A DNA stretch of 5,620 nucleotides from JAGUXG01 sp043798435 (GTDB lineage: Bacteria; UBA9089; UBA9088; JAGUXG01): NCBI GenBank assembly GCA_043798435.1, contig JAZDOR010000032.1:1-5620 (forward strand), given 5' to 3'. The notes beneath the pieces were generated by a model, which worked only from the letters and a program-made list of their open reading frames with translations, did not search any database and was not told the origin of the DNA. Numbering within the stretch: the first letter of the stretch is position 1; each line of letters opens with the position of its first letter. The position numbers were made by a program, and so were the translations under genes. Shown piece after piece: positions 1-4,697 of this stretch.

Positions 1-2
1 AA

Positions 3-72
3 ATTATCAATTATCAATGCAAAATTATCATTGTAAAATGCTAATTGCTAATTTTGCATTTTGCAATGAATT
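3..72. repeat. AT-rich heptad array (ten 7-base units)
   Basis: From base 3 the sequence divides exactly into ten 7-mers. ATTATCA occurs at 3, 10 and 24. ATGCTAA and TTGCTAA follow at 38 and 45, then TTTTGCA twice at 52 and 59. The units after 31 are roughly the reverse complement of one another, so about 31-65 can fold into a hairpin. It resembles the heptanucleotide STRR repeats known in cyanobacteria in design, not in sequence. A related array lies inverted at 5536-5570. Confidence 0.75.
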
Positions 73-74
73 CT

Positions 75-99
75 CTCCGTGACCTCTGTGCCTCCGTGG
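75..99. repeat. Short CTCCGTG-type tandem repeat
   Basis: Three imperfect copies of an 8-9-base unit occur in a row: CTCCGTGA at 75, CCTCTGTG at 83 and CCTCCGTGG at 91. From memory, similar GTG/CTC phrases recur between genes in many environmental bacterial genomes, but I cannot check that here. No gene or promoter can be assigned to it. Confidence 0.5.
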
Positions 100-140
100 T
101 TTATATTCTTTTCTTGCACTTCAATTGGGTAAATAGTTAC

Positions 141-245
141 AAGATAAGAAAAGATATGGAGATAGAAAGATATTATTATATTATCCCCCTATCCCCTTCC
201 ATAATCCCCATATCCCCTTTTCTTACACTACCGCAGCGGTTACGA
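141..245. repeat. Imperfect hairpin with ATCCCC units upstream of ribH
   Basis: ATCCCC occurs at 183, 191, 204 and 212, with spacings of 8, 13 and 8. The purine-rich stretch at 141-162 is a loose reverse complement of 204-225, so the segment can fold back on itself. It ends in TTCTTACAC followed by the palindrome ACCGCAGCGGT (230-240) and GTTACG. The element at 750-967 shares the same terminal words, so the two look like diverged relatives. This segment is also the upstream region of ribH. Confidence 0.6.
220..245 (+). repeat. Left copy of inverted repeat flanking ribH
   Basis: Bases 220-245 match the reverse complement of 750-775 at 25 of 26 positions. The repeat holds TTCTTACAC, the palindrome ACCGCAGCGGT and the end of GTTACG. 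It finishes 15 bases before the ribH ribosome binding site. It is too far from its partner, with a whole gene between them, to act as a simple terminator hairpin. Confidence 0.85.
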
Positions 246-260
246 AAATTCTGATATTAG

Positions 261-267
261 AAGGAGG
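261..267 (+). promoter_or_regulatory. Strong Shine-Dalgarno site of ribH
   Basis: AAGGAGG lies five bases before the ATG at 273 and fixes that start. It is the strongest ribosome binding site on the plus strand here. I see no FMN riboswitch upstream and no convincing -35/-10 pair. Confidence 0.85.
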
Positions 268-272
268 TTAGT

Positions 273-743
273 ATGAAGGTATATGAAGGCAAAATGGATG
301 CAAGGGGGATGAGGTTTGGGATAGTGGTCTCAAGGTTCAATGAGTTTATCGGAGGGATGCTGAAAGAGGGCTGTATTGACACCCTGATACGGCACAATGC
401 CGAAACAGATAACATCTGTCTTTTTTATGTGCCAGGTGGGTTTGAAATACCTCAAATAGCCTATAAGCTGGCGAGGAAAAAGACCTTTGATGCCGTCATC
501 TGTCTTGGTGCTGTTATCAGAGGGGATACCCCACACTTTGAGTATATTGCTCAAGAGGTAAGTAAGGGCATAGCCAAGGCATCTATGGATACAGATACAC
601 CTGTTATCTTTGGCGTTATCACAGCTGACAATATTGAGCAGGCAATAGAGAGGGCTGGAACAAAGTCTGGGAACAAGGGAAGGGACGCTGCCCTTTCTGC
701 CATTGAAATGGTGAGTTTATTGAGGGAGATGGAAAAGGAATAA
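273..743 (+). CDS. ribH: 6,7-dimethyl-8-ribityllumazine synthase
   Basis: This enzyme condenses 5-amino-6-ribitylamino-uracil with 3,4-dihydroxy-2-butanone 4-phosphate to give lumazine, the penultimate step of riboflavin synthesis. It is cytoplasmic and usually forms pentamers or 60-mers. At 156 residues it has the usual family length. Visible active-site features are R-F22-N23 near the N-terminus, VPGGFEIP at 53-60 (the family more often has Ala at position 56), GAVIRGDTPHFEYI around 79-92 with the proton-transfer His88, and the FGVIT segment followed by EQAIERAG, where Arg127 binds phosphate, and GNKG. All expected residues are present, so it should be active. The gene stands alone: its common partners ribD, ribE, ribBA and nusB are not next to it. 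A near-perfect inverted repeat begins six bases after the stop and has its mate just upstream of the gene. Identification is very secure. Confidence 0.97.
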   Translation: MKVYEGKMDARGMRFGIVVSRFNEFIGGMLKEGCIDTLIRHNAETDNICLFYVPGGFEIPQIAYKLARKKTFDAVICLGAVIRGDTPHFEYIAQEVSKGIAKASMDTDTPVIFGVITADNIEQAIERAGTKSGNKGRDAALSAIEMVSLLREMEKE

Positions 744-749
744 GAAAAA

Positions 750-775
750 TCGTAAGCGCTGCGGTAGTGTAAGAA
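750..775 (-). repeat. Right copy of inverted repeat flanking ribH
   Basis: This is the mate of 220-245, in opposite orientation, with a single mismatch (GTAAGCGC against GTAACCGC). It begins six bases after the ribH stop codon, so the two copies enclose a 556-base cassette containing only ribH and its ribosome binding site. Confidence 0.85.
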
Positions 776-967
776 TAAGGAGATATGTGAGGAGATAAGA
801 GGATTATTATAGAGAGATAGGGGGATAAAATTAAGAATTAAAAATGAATCATCTCTATATCTCTCTCATTATCCCCTTATCCCCTTAAAAAATGAATAAT
901 CTTCATATCCCCTATATCTCCTTATCCCCCTTCTTACACTCTTGATGTATAGCCTGAACAGTTACGG
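750..967. repeat. Long imperfect inverted repeat between ribH and purB
   Basis: The left part (766-828) is rich in GGAGATA and GGGGATA words. The right part (871-939) is rich in TATCCCC, with ATCCCC-like units at 871, 879, 907, 916 and 924 (mostly 8-9 bases apart). The words GTGTAAGAA (767-775) and TTCTTACAC (931-939) sit in mirrored positions, and the outer ends read CGTAA and GTTACG. Together these suggest a roughly 218-base hairpin element with subterminal inverted repeats. It fills nearly the whole gap before purB and carries no open frame of note. Confidence 0.65.
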
Positions 968-1002
968 AAAATTGCGAATAGCGAATTTAAGGAAGATGAA
1001 AA

Positions 1003-2316
1003 ATGATTGACAGATATACACTTAAAGAAATGGGTCAGATTTGGGAGCTTGGGCACCGCTACCAAAGAATTTTGGATGTAGAGATAGCTGTGGCAAAGGC
1101 TCAGGCAGAACTTGGGTATATTCCCAAAGATGCAGCAAGGGTTATAGAAGAGAAGGCAAGATTTGATGTCCATAGAGTGGCGGAGATAGAAAGAGAGGTA
1201 AAGCATGACCTTATCGCCCTCCTTACCAATGTAGCCGAATATGTTGGAGAGCCAGCCAGATATATCCACCTGGGGCTGACATCTTATGATGTTGTTGACA
1301 CAGCCCTATCCTTGATGCTGAAAGATTCCCTTAAGATTATCAAGGAAAAGACAGATGACCTCCTTCTGGCGATAAAAGATACGGCGATTGAGCACAAAGA
1401 GACGGTGATGATTGGTAGAACTCATGGCATCCATGCCGAGCCTTTATCCTTTGGCTTAAAACTTGCCTTGTGGTATGCTGAGATGATGAGAAACGCCGAG
1501 AGGCTTGAAAGGGTAGAAAAGGTTATCAGTGTTGGAAAGATCTCAGGTGCTGTCGGCACTTATGCCCACATTGACCCAAGGATAGAGGAGATTGCCTGCA
1601 AAGATTTGGGTCTTATGCCTACACCAATATCCTCTCAGATTATCCAGAGGGACAGGCACGCAGACTATCTCTGCACTTTAGCCATCTTAGCAACAAGCTT
1701 AGATAAATTTGCCACAGAGATACGAAGCCTCCAGAGGACAGAGTTGGGAGAGGTAGAGGAGCCATTCGGAAAAGGACAGAAAGGCTCATCAGCTATGCCC
1801 CATAAGAAGAACCCTGTGCTTTGCGAGAGAATCTCTGGGTTGGCAAGGATAACAAGGGCAAATGCGCAAGTGGGCTTGGAGAATATGGTCACATGGAATG
1901 AAAGGGACATATCCCACTCATCAGCAGAAAGGGTTGTTCTGGCAGATTCATCTATATTAGTTGACTTTATGTTGGCAGAATTTTCCAGAGTTACAAAAGG
2001 TCTTGTTGTCTATCCAGAAAGGATGTTGGAGAACCTGAATAAGACCAAGGGACTTATCTTCTCAGAGGGTCTGATGCTGACTATAGTGAGGAAAGGCGTG
2101 AGCAGGGAGGAAGCATATAGGCTTGTTCAAACACCTGCACTTTTGGCAAAAGAGAAGTCTTCCGATTTCAAAGAGCAGATTTTGAAGGAAAAGGGCATAT
2201 TGGCTATACTCTCTGAGACAGAGATAGAGAAATGCTTCTCTATAAAATCCCACATGAAGAACATAGACCTCATCTTTGAAAGGGTGTTTGGAAATTGCTA
2301 TTTTTCGCACTCTTGA
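1003..2316 (+). CDS. purB: Adenylosuccinate lyase
   Basis: PurB cleaves SAICAR to AICAR and adenylosuccinate to AMP, releasing fumarate, and so acts twice in purine synthesis. It belongs to the fumarase/aspartase superfamily and works as a homotetramer in the cytoplasm. The 437 residues match the short bacterial (Bacillus/Thermotoga) form. Visible features are KHDL with His68, the TSYDVVDT stretch near 93-100, RTHGIHAEP at 139-147 with catalytic His141, the signature loop GSSAMPHKKNP at 261-271 with the catalytic serine pair 262-263, and RDISHSSAER near 301-310. The ATG at 1003 is preceded by AAGGAAG about seven bases upstream. The last seven residues (NCYFSHS) follow the usual IFERV ending and are encoded inside an inverted repeat. 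No other pur gene is adjacent, and no purine riboswitch or PurR-like box is evident upstream. Confidence 0.97.
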   Translation: MIDRYTLKEMGQIWELGHRYQRILDVEIAVAKAQAELGYIPKDAARVIEEKARFDVHRVAEIEREVKHDLIALLTNVAEYVGEPARYIHLGLTSYDVVDTALSLMLKDSLKIIKEKTDDLLLAIKDTAIEHKETVMIGRTHGIHAEPLSFGLKLALWYAEMMRNAERLERVEKVISVGKISGAVGTYAHIDPRIEEIACKDLGLMPTPISSQIIQRDRHADYLCTLAILATSLDKFATEIRSLQRTELGEVEEPFGKGQKGSSAMPHKKNPVLCERISGLARITRANAQVGLENMVTWNERDISHSSAERVVLADSSILVDFMLAEFSRVTKGLVVYPERMLENLNKTKGLIFSEGLMLTIVRKGVSREEAYRLVQTPALLAKEKSSDFKEQILKEKGILAILSETEIEKCFSIKSHMKNIDLIFERVFGNCYFSHS

Positions 2317-2362
2317 TGAAAAGTTCTCTTTATTCCTTTTCTGTTTTGCGAAAAATAGGAAT
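2294..2362. repeat. Inverted repeat overlapping the 3' end of purB
   Basis: Bases 2294-2309 pair with 2347-2362 at 15 of 16 positions, including a perfect 12-bp core CTATTTTTCGCA / TGCGAAAAATAG. The intervening 37 bases contain the purB stop. The long loop, the AT-rich stem and the lack of a T-run directly after it make a classic terminator unlikely, although RNA folding past the stop is possible. Confidence 0.6.
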
Positions 2363-2400
2363 ATGATGAAAAAATCTTCAAATCAGATATTTTTTCTTAA

Positions 2401-2435
2401 TATACCCAAATAAATCAGGTTTGCAAAAAATTGTG
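2401..2435. repeat. ATACCCAA-type short repeat, copy 1
   Basis: TATACCCAAATAAA followed by a G-TTT-GCAAAAA stretch resembles 4002-4036 (TATACCCAATAAA then GATTTAGCAAAAA) once small gaps are allowed. A shorter version begins at 3904. The copies could be remnants of one repeated sequence. Confidence 0.35.
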
Positions 2436-2444
2436 TTCGTTTAT

Positions 2445-2530
2445 GGTTCTGAGGTTCACGGTTCAAGGTTAGAAAATAAGAGGATTAACCGTGAACCTTG
2501 AACCCTTTAACCCCTGAACCTGAGTAGTTA
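2445..2530. repeat. GGTTCNN heptad hairpin
   Basis: GGTTC-type units at 2445, 2453, 2460 and 2467 are followed, after a short spacer, by reverse-complement AACC units at 2487, 2494, 2501, 2509 and 2517. Spacings are 7 or 8 bases. Bases 2460-2470 pair perfectly with 2494-2504, and 2453-2463 with 2487-2497, so alternative registers of the stem are possible. The array is followed by TAGTTAC, a word also seen at 134-140. Confidence 0.75.
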
Positions 2531-2572
2531 CTTTTTTGTAAACCAGTTTCTTTTCGGTATATATAAACTTCC

Positions 2573-2723
2573 TGGGACGGTTCACTTTTGTTTGAAATCT
2601 TGCGGTTAAAAGATGGAGTTGAAATTAGAAATTAGCAGAGGAAACAGAATCTTTTCTTCCCAATTTCTAATTTCCAATTTCCAAAAGAAATCATAGGAAA
2701 AACGGTAAAAATGAACCATCCCA
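2573..2723. mobile_element. Nested inverted-repeat element, about 150 bp (MITE-like)
   Basis: The ends TGGGACGGTTCACTTTT (2573-2589) and AAAAATGAACCATCCCA (2707-2723) are inverted copies matching at 15 of 17 positions. Inside, two GAAATTA heptads (2621-2633) pair perfectly over 13 bp with 2662-2674. The result is a hairpin within an inverted repeat. From memory, GGGACGGTTCAC-like ends occur in repeats linked to IS200/RAYT-type transposases, which is unverified here. There is no transposase in the window, so any movement would need one supplied from elsewhere. Confidence 0.5.
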
Positions 2724-2758
2724 AATTTTTCCGCATTTTCGGACCTTCTTTTTGTGCT

Positions 2759-2767
2759 ATTATACCA
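2759..2767 (-). promoter_or_regulatory. Extended -10 like sequence on the minus strand
   Basis: Read on the minus strand, these bases give TGGTATAAT, a perfect extended -10 motif. No convincing -35 box lies upstream and no minus-strand gene follows for more than 400 bases except antisense purB. If real, it would start a short RNA running into the 2573-2723 element. Confidence 0.2.
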
Positions 2768-2903
2768 CACAATGTATCTTAACTGCTGGCCCAAAAAAAT
2801 CCAGTCCATTATATTGAACTAAAAACTGTAGACATTTTTTCATAAGAGCGATTAAAATTAGCTAATCGGCATCACAGGGTGCGGAAAATGGGAAATTTTT
2901 ATA

Positions 2904-3869
2904 ATGATAAAATTTATTCTAAAAAGACTGCTTCACGCTATTCCCCTTCTAATTGGAATTACCCTTGTCTCTTTCTTCATTATCCAGCTGGCACCAGGCG
3001 ATTATTTTACCCAGATGGAGTTAAACCCTGAGATAAGCAGGGAGACATTAGAGAAGATGCGGGCTGATTTTGGGTATGATAAGCCTATCTGGATTCAATA
3101 TGCAAGATGGCTCAAGAATATCTTAAGATGCGACTTTGGGGTCTCTATCTCCTACCACATTCCTGTGGCTACATTGATCAAACAGAGAATTTTGGCTACC
3201 TTATACCTATCGCTTGTGGTGATACTTTTTCTCTGGCTTATCTCTATTCCCTGCGGGCTCTTTTGTGCTACCCATCAGAACAGCTTTTTAGATAGGGTGA
3301 TTATGGTTATTGGATACATTGGCATGAGCCTGCCCTCTTTCTTCTTCGCCTTTCTTCTCATCTTCTTTTCTGCAAAGACAGGGCTTCTTCCTATTGGAGG
3401 GATTGTCTCTATAAACTTTGATGACCTATCCTTTTTTTTCAAGGCAAGAGACCTTATCTTGCATATTGCTATCCCTGCCTCTGTCCTTATCTTTGGAGGT
3501 TTTGGCTATCTTACCAGGATTATGAAGGGCTACCTTCTGGATGTGCTTTCTTCGCCATATATTATTGCAGCCAGGGCAAGGGGGCTTTCAGAGCTACGGG
3601 TTATTGGAAAACACGGCTTAGCCAATGCTCTAAACCCGATGATTACCATTTTTGGCTTTCAACTTTCAGGCATACTCTCAGGTGCAGCCCTCATTGAGAT
3701 TATCACTCGCTGGCCTGGAATGGGCAGGCTGATGTTAGACGCTGTTCTCTCTCAGGATTTATATGTGGTGATGGCAGGGCTGGTTATCTCTTCTCTTATG
3801 TTAATCGGAGGTAATCTCATAGCTGACATCCTCCTTGCCCTCTCTGACCCAAGAATCAGGTATGAATGA
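2904..3869 (+). CDS. DppB/OppB-family ABC transporter permease
   Basis: This is an inner-membrane permease of the binding-protein-dependent peptide/nickel class (DppB, OppB, AppB, NikB). Its 321 residues are a typical length. The N-terminal helix (about 9-30, ending in the family's QLAPGD) is followed by an external loop with the conserved Y-DKP-W-QY-RWL pattern (58-70). Further hydrophobic helices lie near 99-121, 131-157, 185-203, 244-265 and 286-312. The cytoplasmic EAA loop, which contacts the ATPase, is visible at about 218-246 as YIIAARARGLSE followed by GLANAL. The C-terminus DPRIRYE is typical. The ATG at 2904 has only a weak GGGA site about ten bases upstream. The second permease (DppC), ATPases and substrate-binding protein expected in the operon are not found, so substrate cannot be assigned and function depends on genes elsewhere. 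Confidence 0.93.
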   Translation: MIKFILKRLLHAIPLLIGITLVSFFIIQLAPGDYFTQMELNPEISRETLEKMRADFGYDKPIWIQYARWLKNILRCDFGVSISYHIPVATLIKQRILATLYLSLVVILFLWLISIPCGLFCATHQNSFLDRVIMVIGYIGMSLPSFFFAFLLIFFSAKTGLLPIGGIVSINFDDLSFFFKARDLILHIAIPASVLIFGGFGYLTRIMKGYLLDVLSSPYIIAARARGLSELRVIGKHGLANALNPMITIFGFQLSGILSGAALIEIITRWPGMGRLMLDAVLSQDLYVVMAGLVISSLMLIGGNLIADILLALSDPRIRYE

Positions 3870-3915
3870 AATTCTCATATTACTGTGGTTGCTAACTTTT
3901 TTAATACCCAATTGA
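3862..3915 (+). pseudogene. Possible truncated start of a coupled downstream gene
   Basis: An ATG at 3862 overlaps the permease stop by eight bases (ATGAATGA), the usual arrangement for a translationally coupled DppC partner. The frame encodes 17 mostly hydrophobic residues starting MNEILILLWLL and stops at 3913-3915, inside an ATACCCAATTGA sequence. It may be the stub of a lost second permease. Seventeen residues are too few to prove homology, and chance is a real alternative. Confidence 0.2.
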
Positions 3916-4001
3916 CCTGTTTTCATAAAAGCTCAATATCTCCTTGGCAGAAAGTTCTATAAACTGCTTGAGATGAAGAACTTGGGTGACTTGTTCTTTT
4001 T

Positions 4002-4036
4002 TATACCCAATAAAAACGTGATTTAGCAAAAATTTA
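4002..4036. repeat. ATACCCAA-type short repeat, copy 2
   Basis: This is the partner of 2401-2435, with the same order of words: TATACCCAA, then TAAA, then a TTT-GCAAAAA stretch. On the minus strand it falls within the unrecognised open frame at 3901-4092. Confidence 0.35.
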
Positions 4037-4066
4037 AGTCCCAAAGAGAAAGCAAGATGGTACAAT

Positions 4067-4088
4067 AAAAAAGCAGAGGGATTTCTGC
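4067..4088 (-). terminator. Candidate Rho-independent terminator (minus strand)
   Basis: Read on the minus strand, GCAGA and TCTGC form a 5-bp stem around the 6-base loop AATCCC, followed directly by TTTTTT. The stem is short but the geometry is right. It could end minus-strand transcripts coming from the outer-membrane gene and the oxidoreductase remnant. Confidence 0.4.
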
Positions 4089-4112
4089 GATCTCAAGATT
4101 ATAAACTTAGTC

Positions 4113-4265
4113 GCTGTTCAAAAATAACTACTACATTTTGCTTGATCTTTTCGTCAATTGCTGTTAGTTCACTTAAGTCACATAGCTCAAGGCTATGCTC
4201 CTTCGTTTTCTCCTTGCACTTGACGAAAATCTCGGCGTAAAATTGTAGCACTTATTTTTTTACAG
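4113..4265. mobile_element. 153-bp symmetric palindromic element (MITE-like or structured RNA)
   Basis: The outer ends GCTGTTCAAAAATAA (from 4113) and TTATTTTTTTACAGC (to 4265) are inverted copies. Moving inward, CTACATTTTG mirrors AATTGTAGCA, then TTTTCGTCAATTGC (4149-4162) mirrors GCACTTGACGAAAA (4215-4228). At the centre a perfect 6-bp hairpin, CATAGC / GCTATG (4181-4186, 4192-4197), closes around TCAAG. The whole element and its central hairpin share the midpoint 4189. There is no open frame. This architecture fits a non-autonomous inverted-repeat element; a folded RNA is the alternative. Confidence 0.65.
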
Positions 4266-4405
4266 CTCCTTACCTCTGCTGGGAAGGGCTATCATATTGC
4301 AACAACAAAGACTACAAAGAGGTAAGAAAGAATATAAAAAGGGAAGTAGGTTTCTTTGCCGGGGACTATTGACAATTTGACGTTTGTGCTCAGAATACTA
4401 AACGC
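4266..4405. other. Gap without a recognisable gene
   Basis: The only structure I see is a 9-bp inverted repeat, CTTACCTCT (4269-4277) and AGAGGTAAG (4318-4326), immediately beside the 153-bp element. The remainder to 4405 shows no gene or clear signal. Confidence 0.4.
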
Positions 4406-4620
4406 TTATAGCATATCCACATACCCGCAGGGGCATTCTTCGGCACATTTTTTGCAACCTTGACATAGGTCCAAAGCAAACTTCATAGTGTTCACCCTTG
4501 AGTAGGTCTTTTGATAGCTTCTTTACTGTTTTGTCTGAGCAGTAGTCAAAGCAGTTGCCGCAAGTCTCATAGACCGCAGGATAGGCACCTCTTTGCTTCA
4601 GAGATAGCCTCTGTTTCAGG
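4406..4620 (-). pseudogene. Frameshifted C-terminal double [4Fe-4S] module of a GltD-like oxidoreductase
   Basis: No single frame spans this region, but three successive minus-strand frames join into one recognisable sequence. Frame one (4620 down to about 4570) reads ETEAISEAKRCLSCGL. Frame two begins ETCGNCFDYC and continues through KGEHYEVCF. Frame three, after one surplus base near 4469-4472, reads DLCQGCKKCAEECP and ends at a TAA at 4406-4408. The order EA-RC--CG, C--C--C---C, then C--C--C---CP is that of the C-terminal iron-sulfur segment in FAD/NAD(P)-dependent GltD-like oxidoreductases that pass electrons to ferredoxin-type centres. The first break, near 4568-4570, apparently also lost the cysteine codon after CGL. 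The flavin and NAD(P)-binding domains (about 400 residues) are absent: the first frame is closed by a TAA at 4621-4623. I read it as a remnant of a lost gene. A small ferredoxin-like gene with errors is less likely. Confidence 0.72.
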
Positions 4621-4627
4621 TTATTTA

Positions 4628-4661
4628 ACACAGATTTTAGTAATTAGAATAAAATCGGTGT
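4628..4661. repeat. 12-bp inverted repeat between pseudogene and outer-membrane gene
   Basis: ACACAGATTTTA (4628-4639) and TAAAATCGGTGT (4650-4661) are inverted copies with one mismatch and a 10-base loop. It lies downstream of the minus-strand outer-membrane gene but is AT-rich and lacks a following T-run, so it is a poor terminator candidate. It sits exactly where the oxidoreductase remnant loses homology and may mark the deletion junction. Confidence 0.45.
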
Positions 4662-4697
4662 CTAATTGGTTTATTTGCCTGGTGACCCTCAGGCTGA

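Larger units (their letters stand above)
3901..4092 (-). pseudogene. Unrecognised open frame without a clear start
   Basis: On the minus strand a frame runs open for 63 codons, from just after a TGA at 4093-4095 to a TAA at 3901-3903. It has no ATG. Its C-terminal half, about 35 residues around KQFIELSAKEILSFYEN, has helical, protein-like composition and ends in SIGY. Its upstream part overlaps a possible terminator (4067-4088), so the first dozen codons are probably not coding. I do not recognise a family. It could be the tail of a decayed gene or a chance reading frame. Confidence 0.3.

Noticed and set aside
45..254. Plus-strand 69-residue open frame
   Set aside because: It runs through the heptad array, the CTCCGTG repeat and the ATCCCC units, has no ribosome binding site and looks like translated repeat.
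76..260. FMN riboswitch upstream of ribH
   Set aside because: None of the conserved RFN-element sequence is visible. The space is filled with ATCCCC-type repeats.
183..930. CRISPR array around the ATCCCC units
   Set aside because: The units are 7-9 bases with no constant 25-40-base repeat or unique spacers, and no cas gene is present.
937..2318. Shared 11-mer CACTCTTGATG at 937 and 2308 as a transposition footprint
   Set aside because: An 11-base match between two places in 5.6 kb is expected by chance, and the surrounding sequence does not align.
2606..2809. Minus-strand 67-residue open frame after purB
   Set aside because: Most of it is the GAAATT hairpin and its flanking inverted repeat, it has no protein-like pattern, and its start lacks a ribosome binding site.
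4369..4397. TTGACA with AGAATA 17 bases later as a plus-strand promoter
   Set aside because: The -10 match is weak and no plus-strand gene follows. It would only transcribe antisense to the minus-strand genes.
4398..4631. Cysteine-rich 77-residue protein on the minus strand
   Set aside because: Only its middle portion has family-like cysteine spacing. Both ends make sense only in other frames, so the single frame is a by-product of a frameshifted pseudogene.
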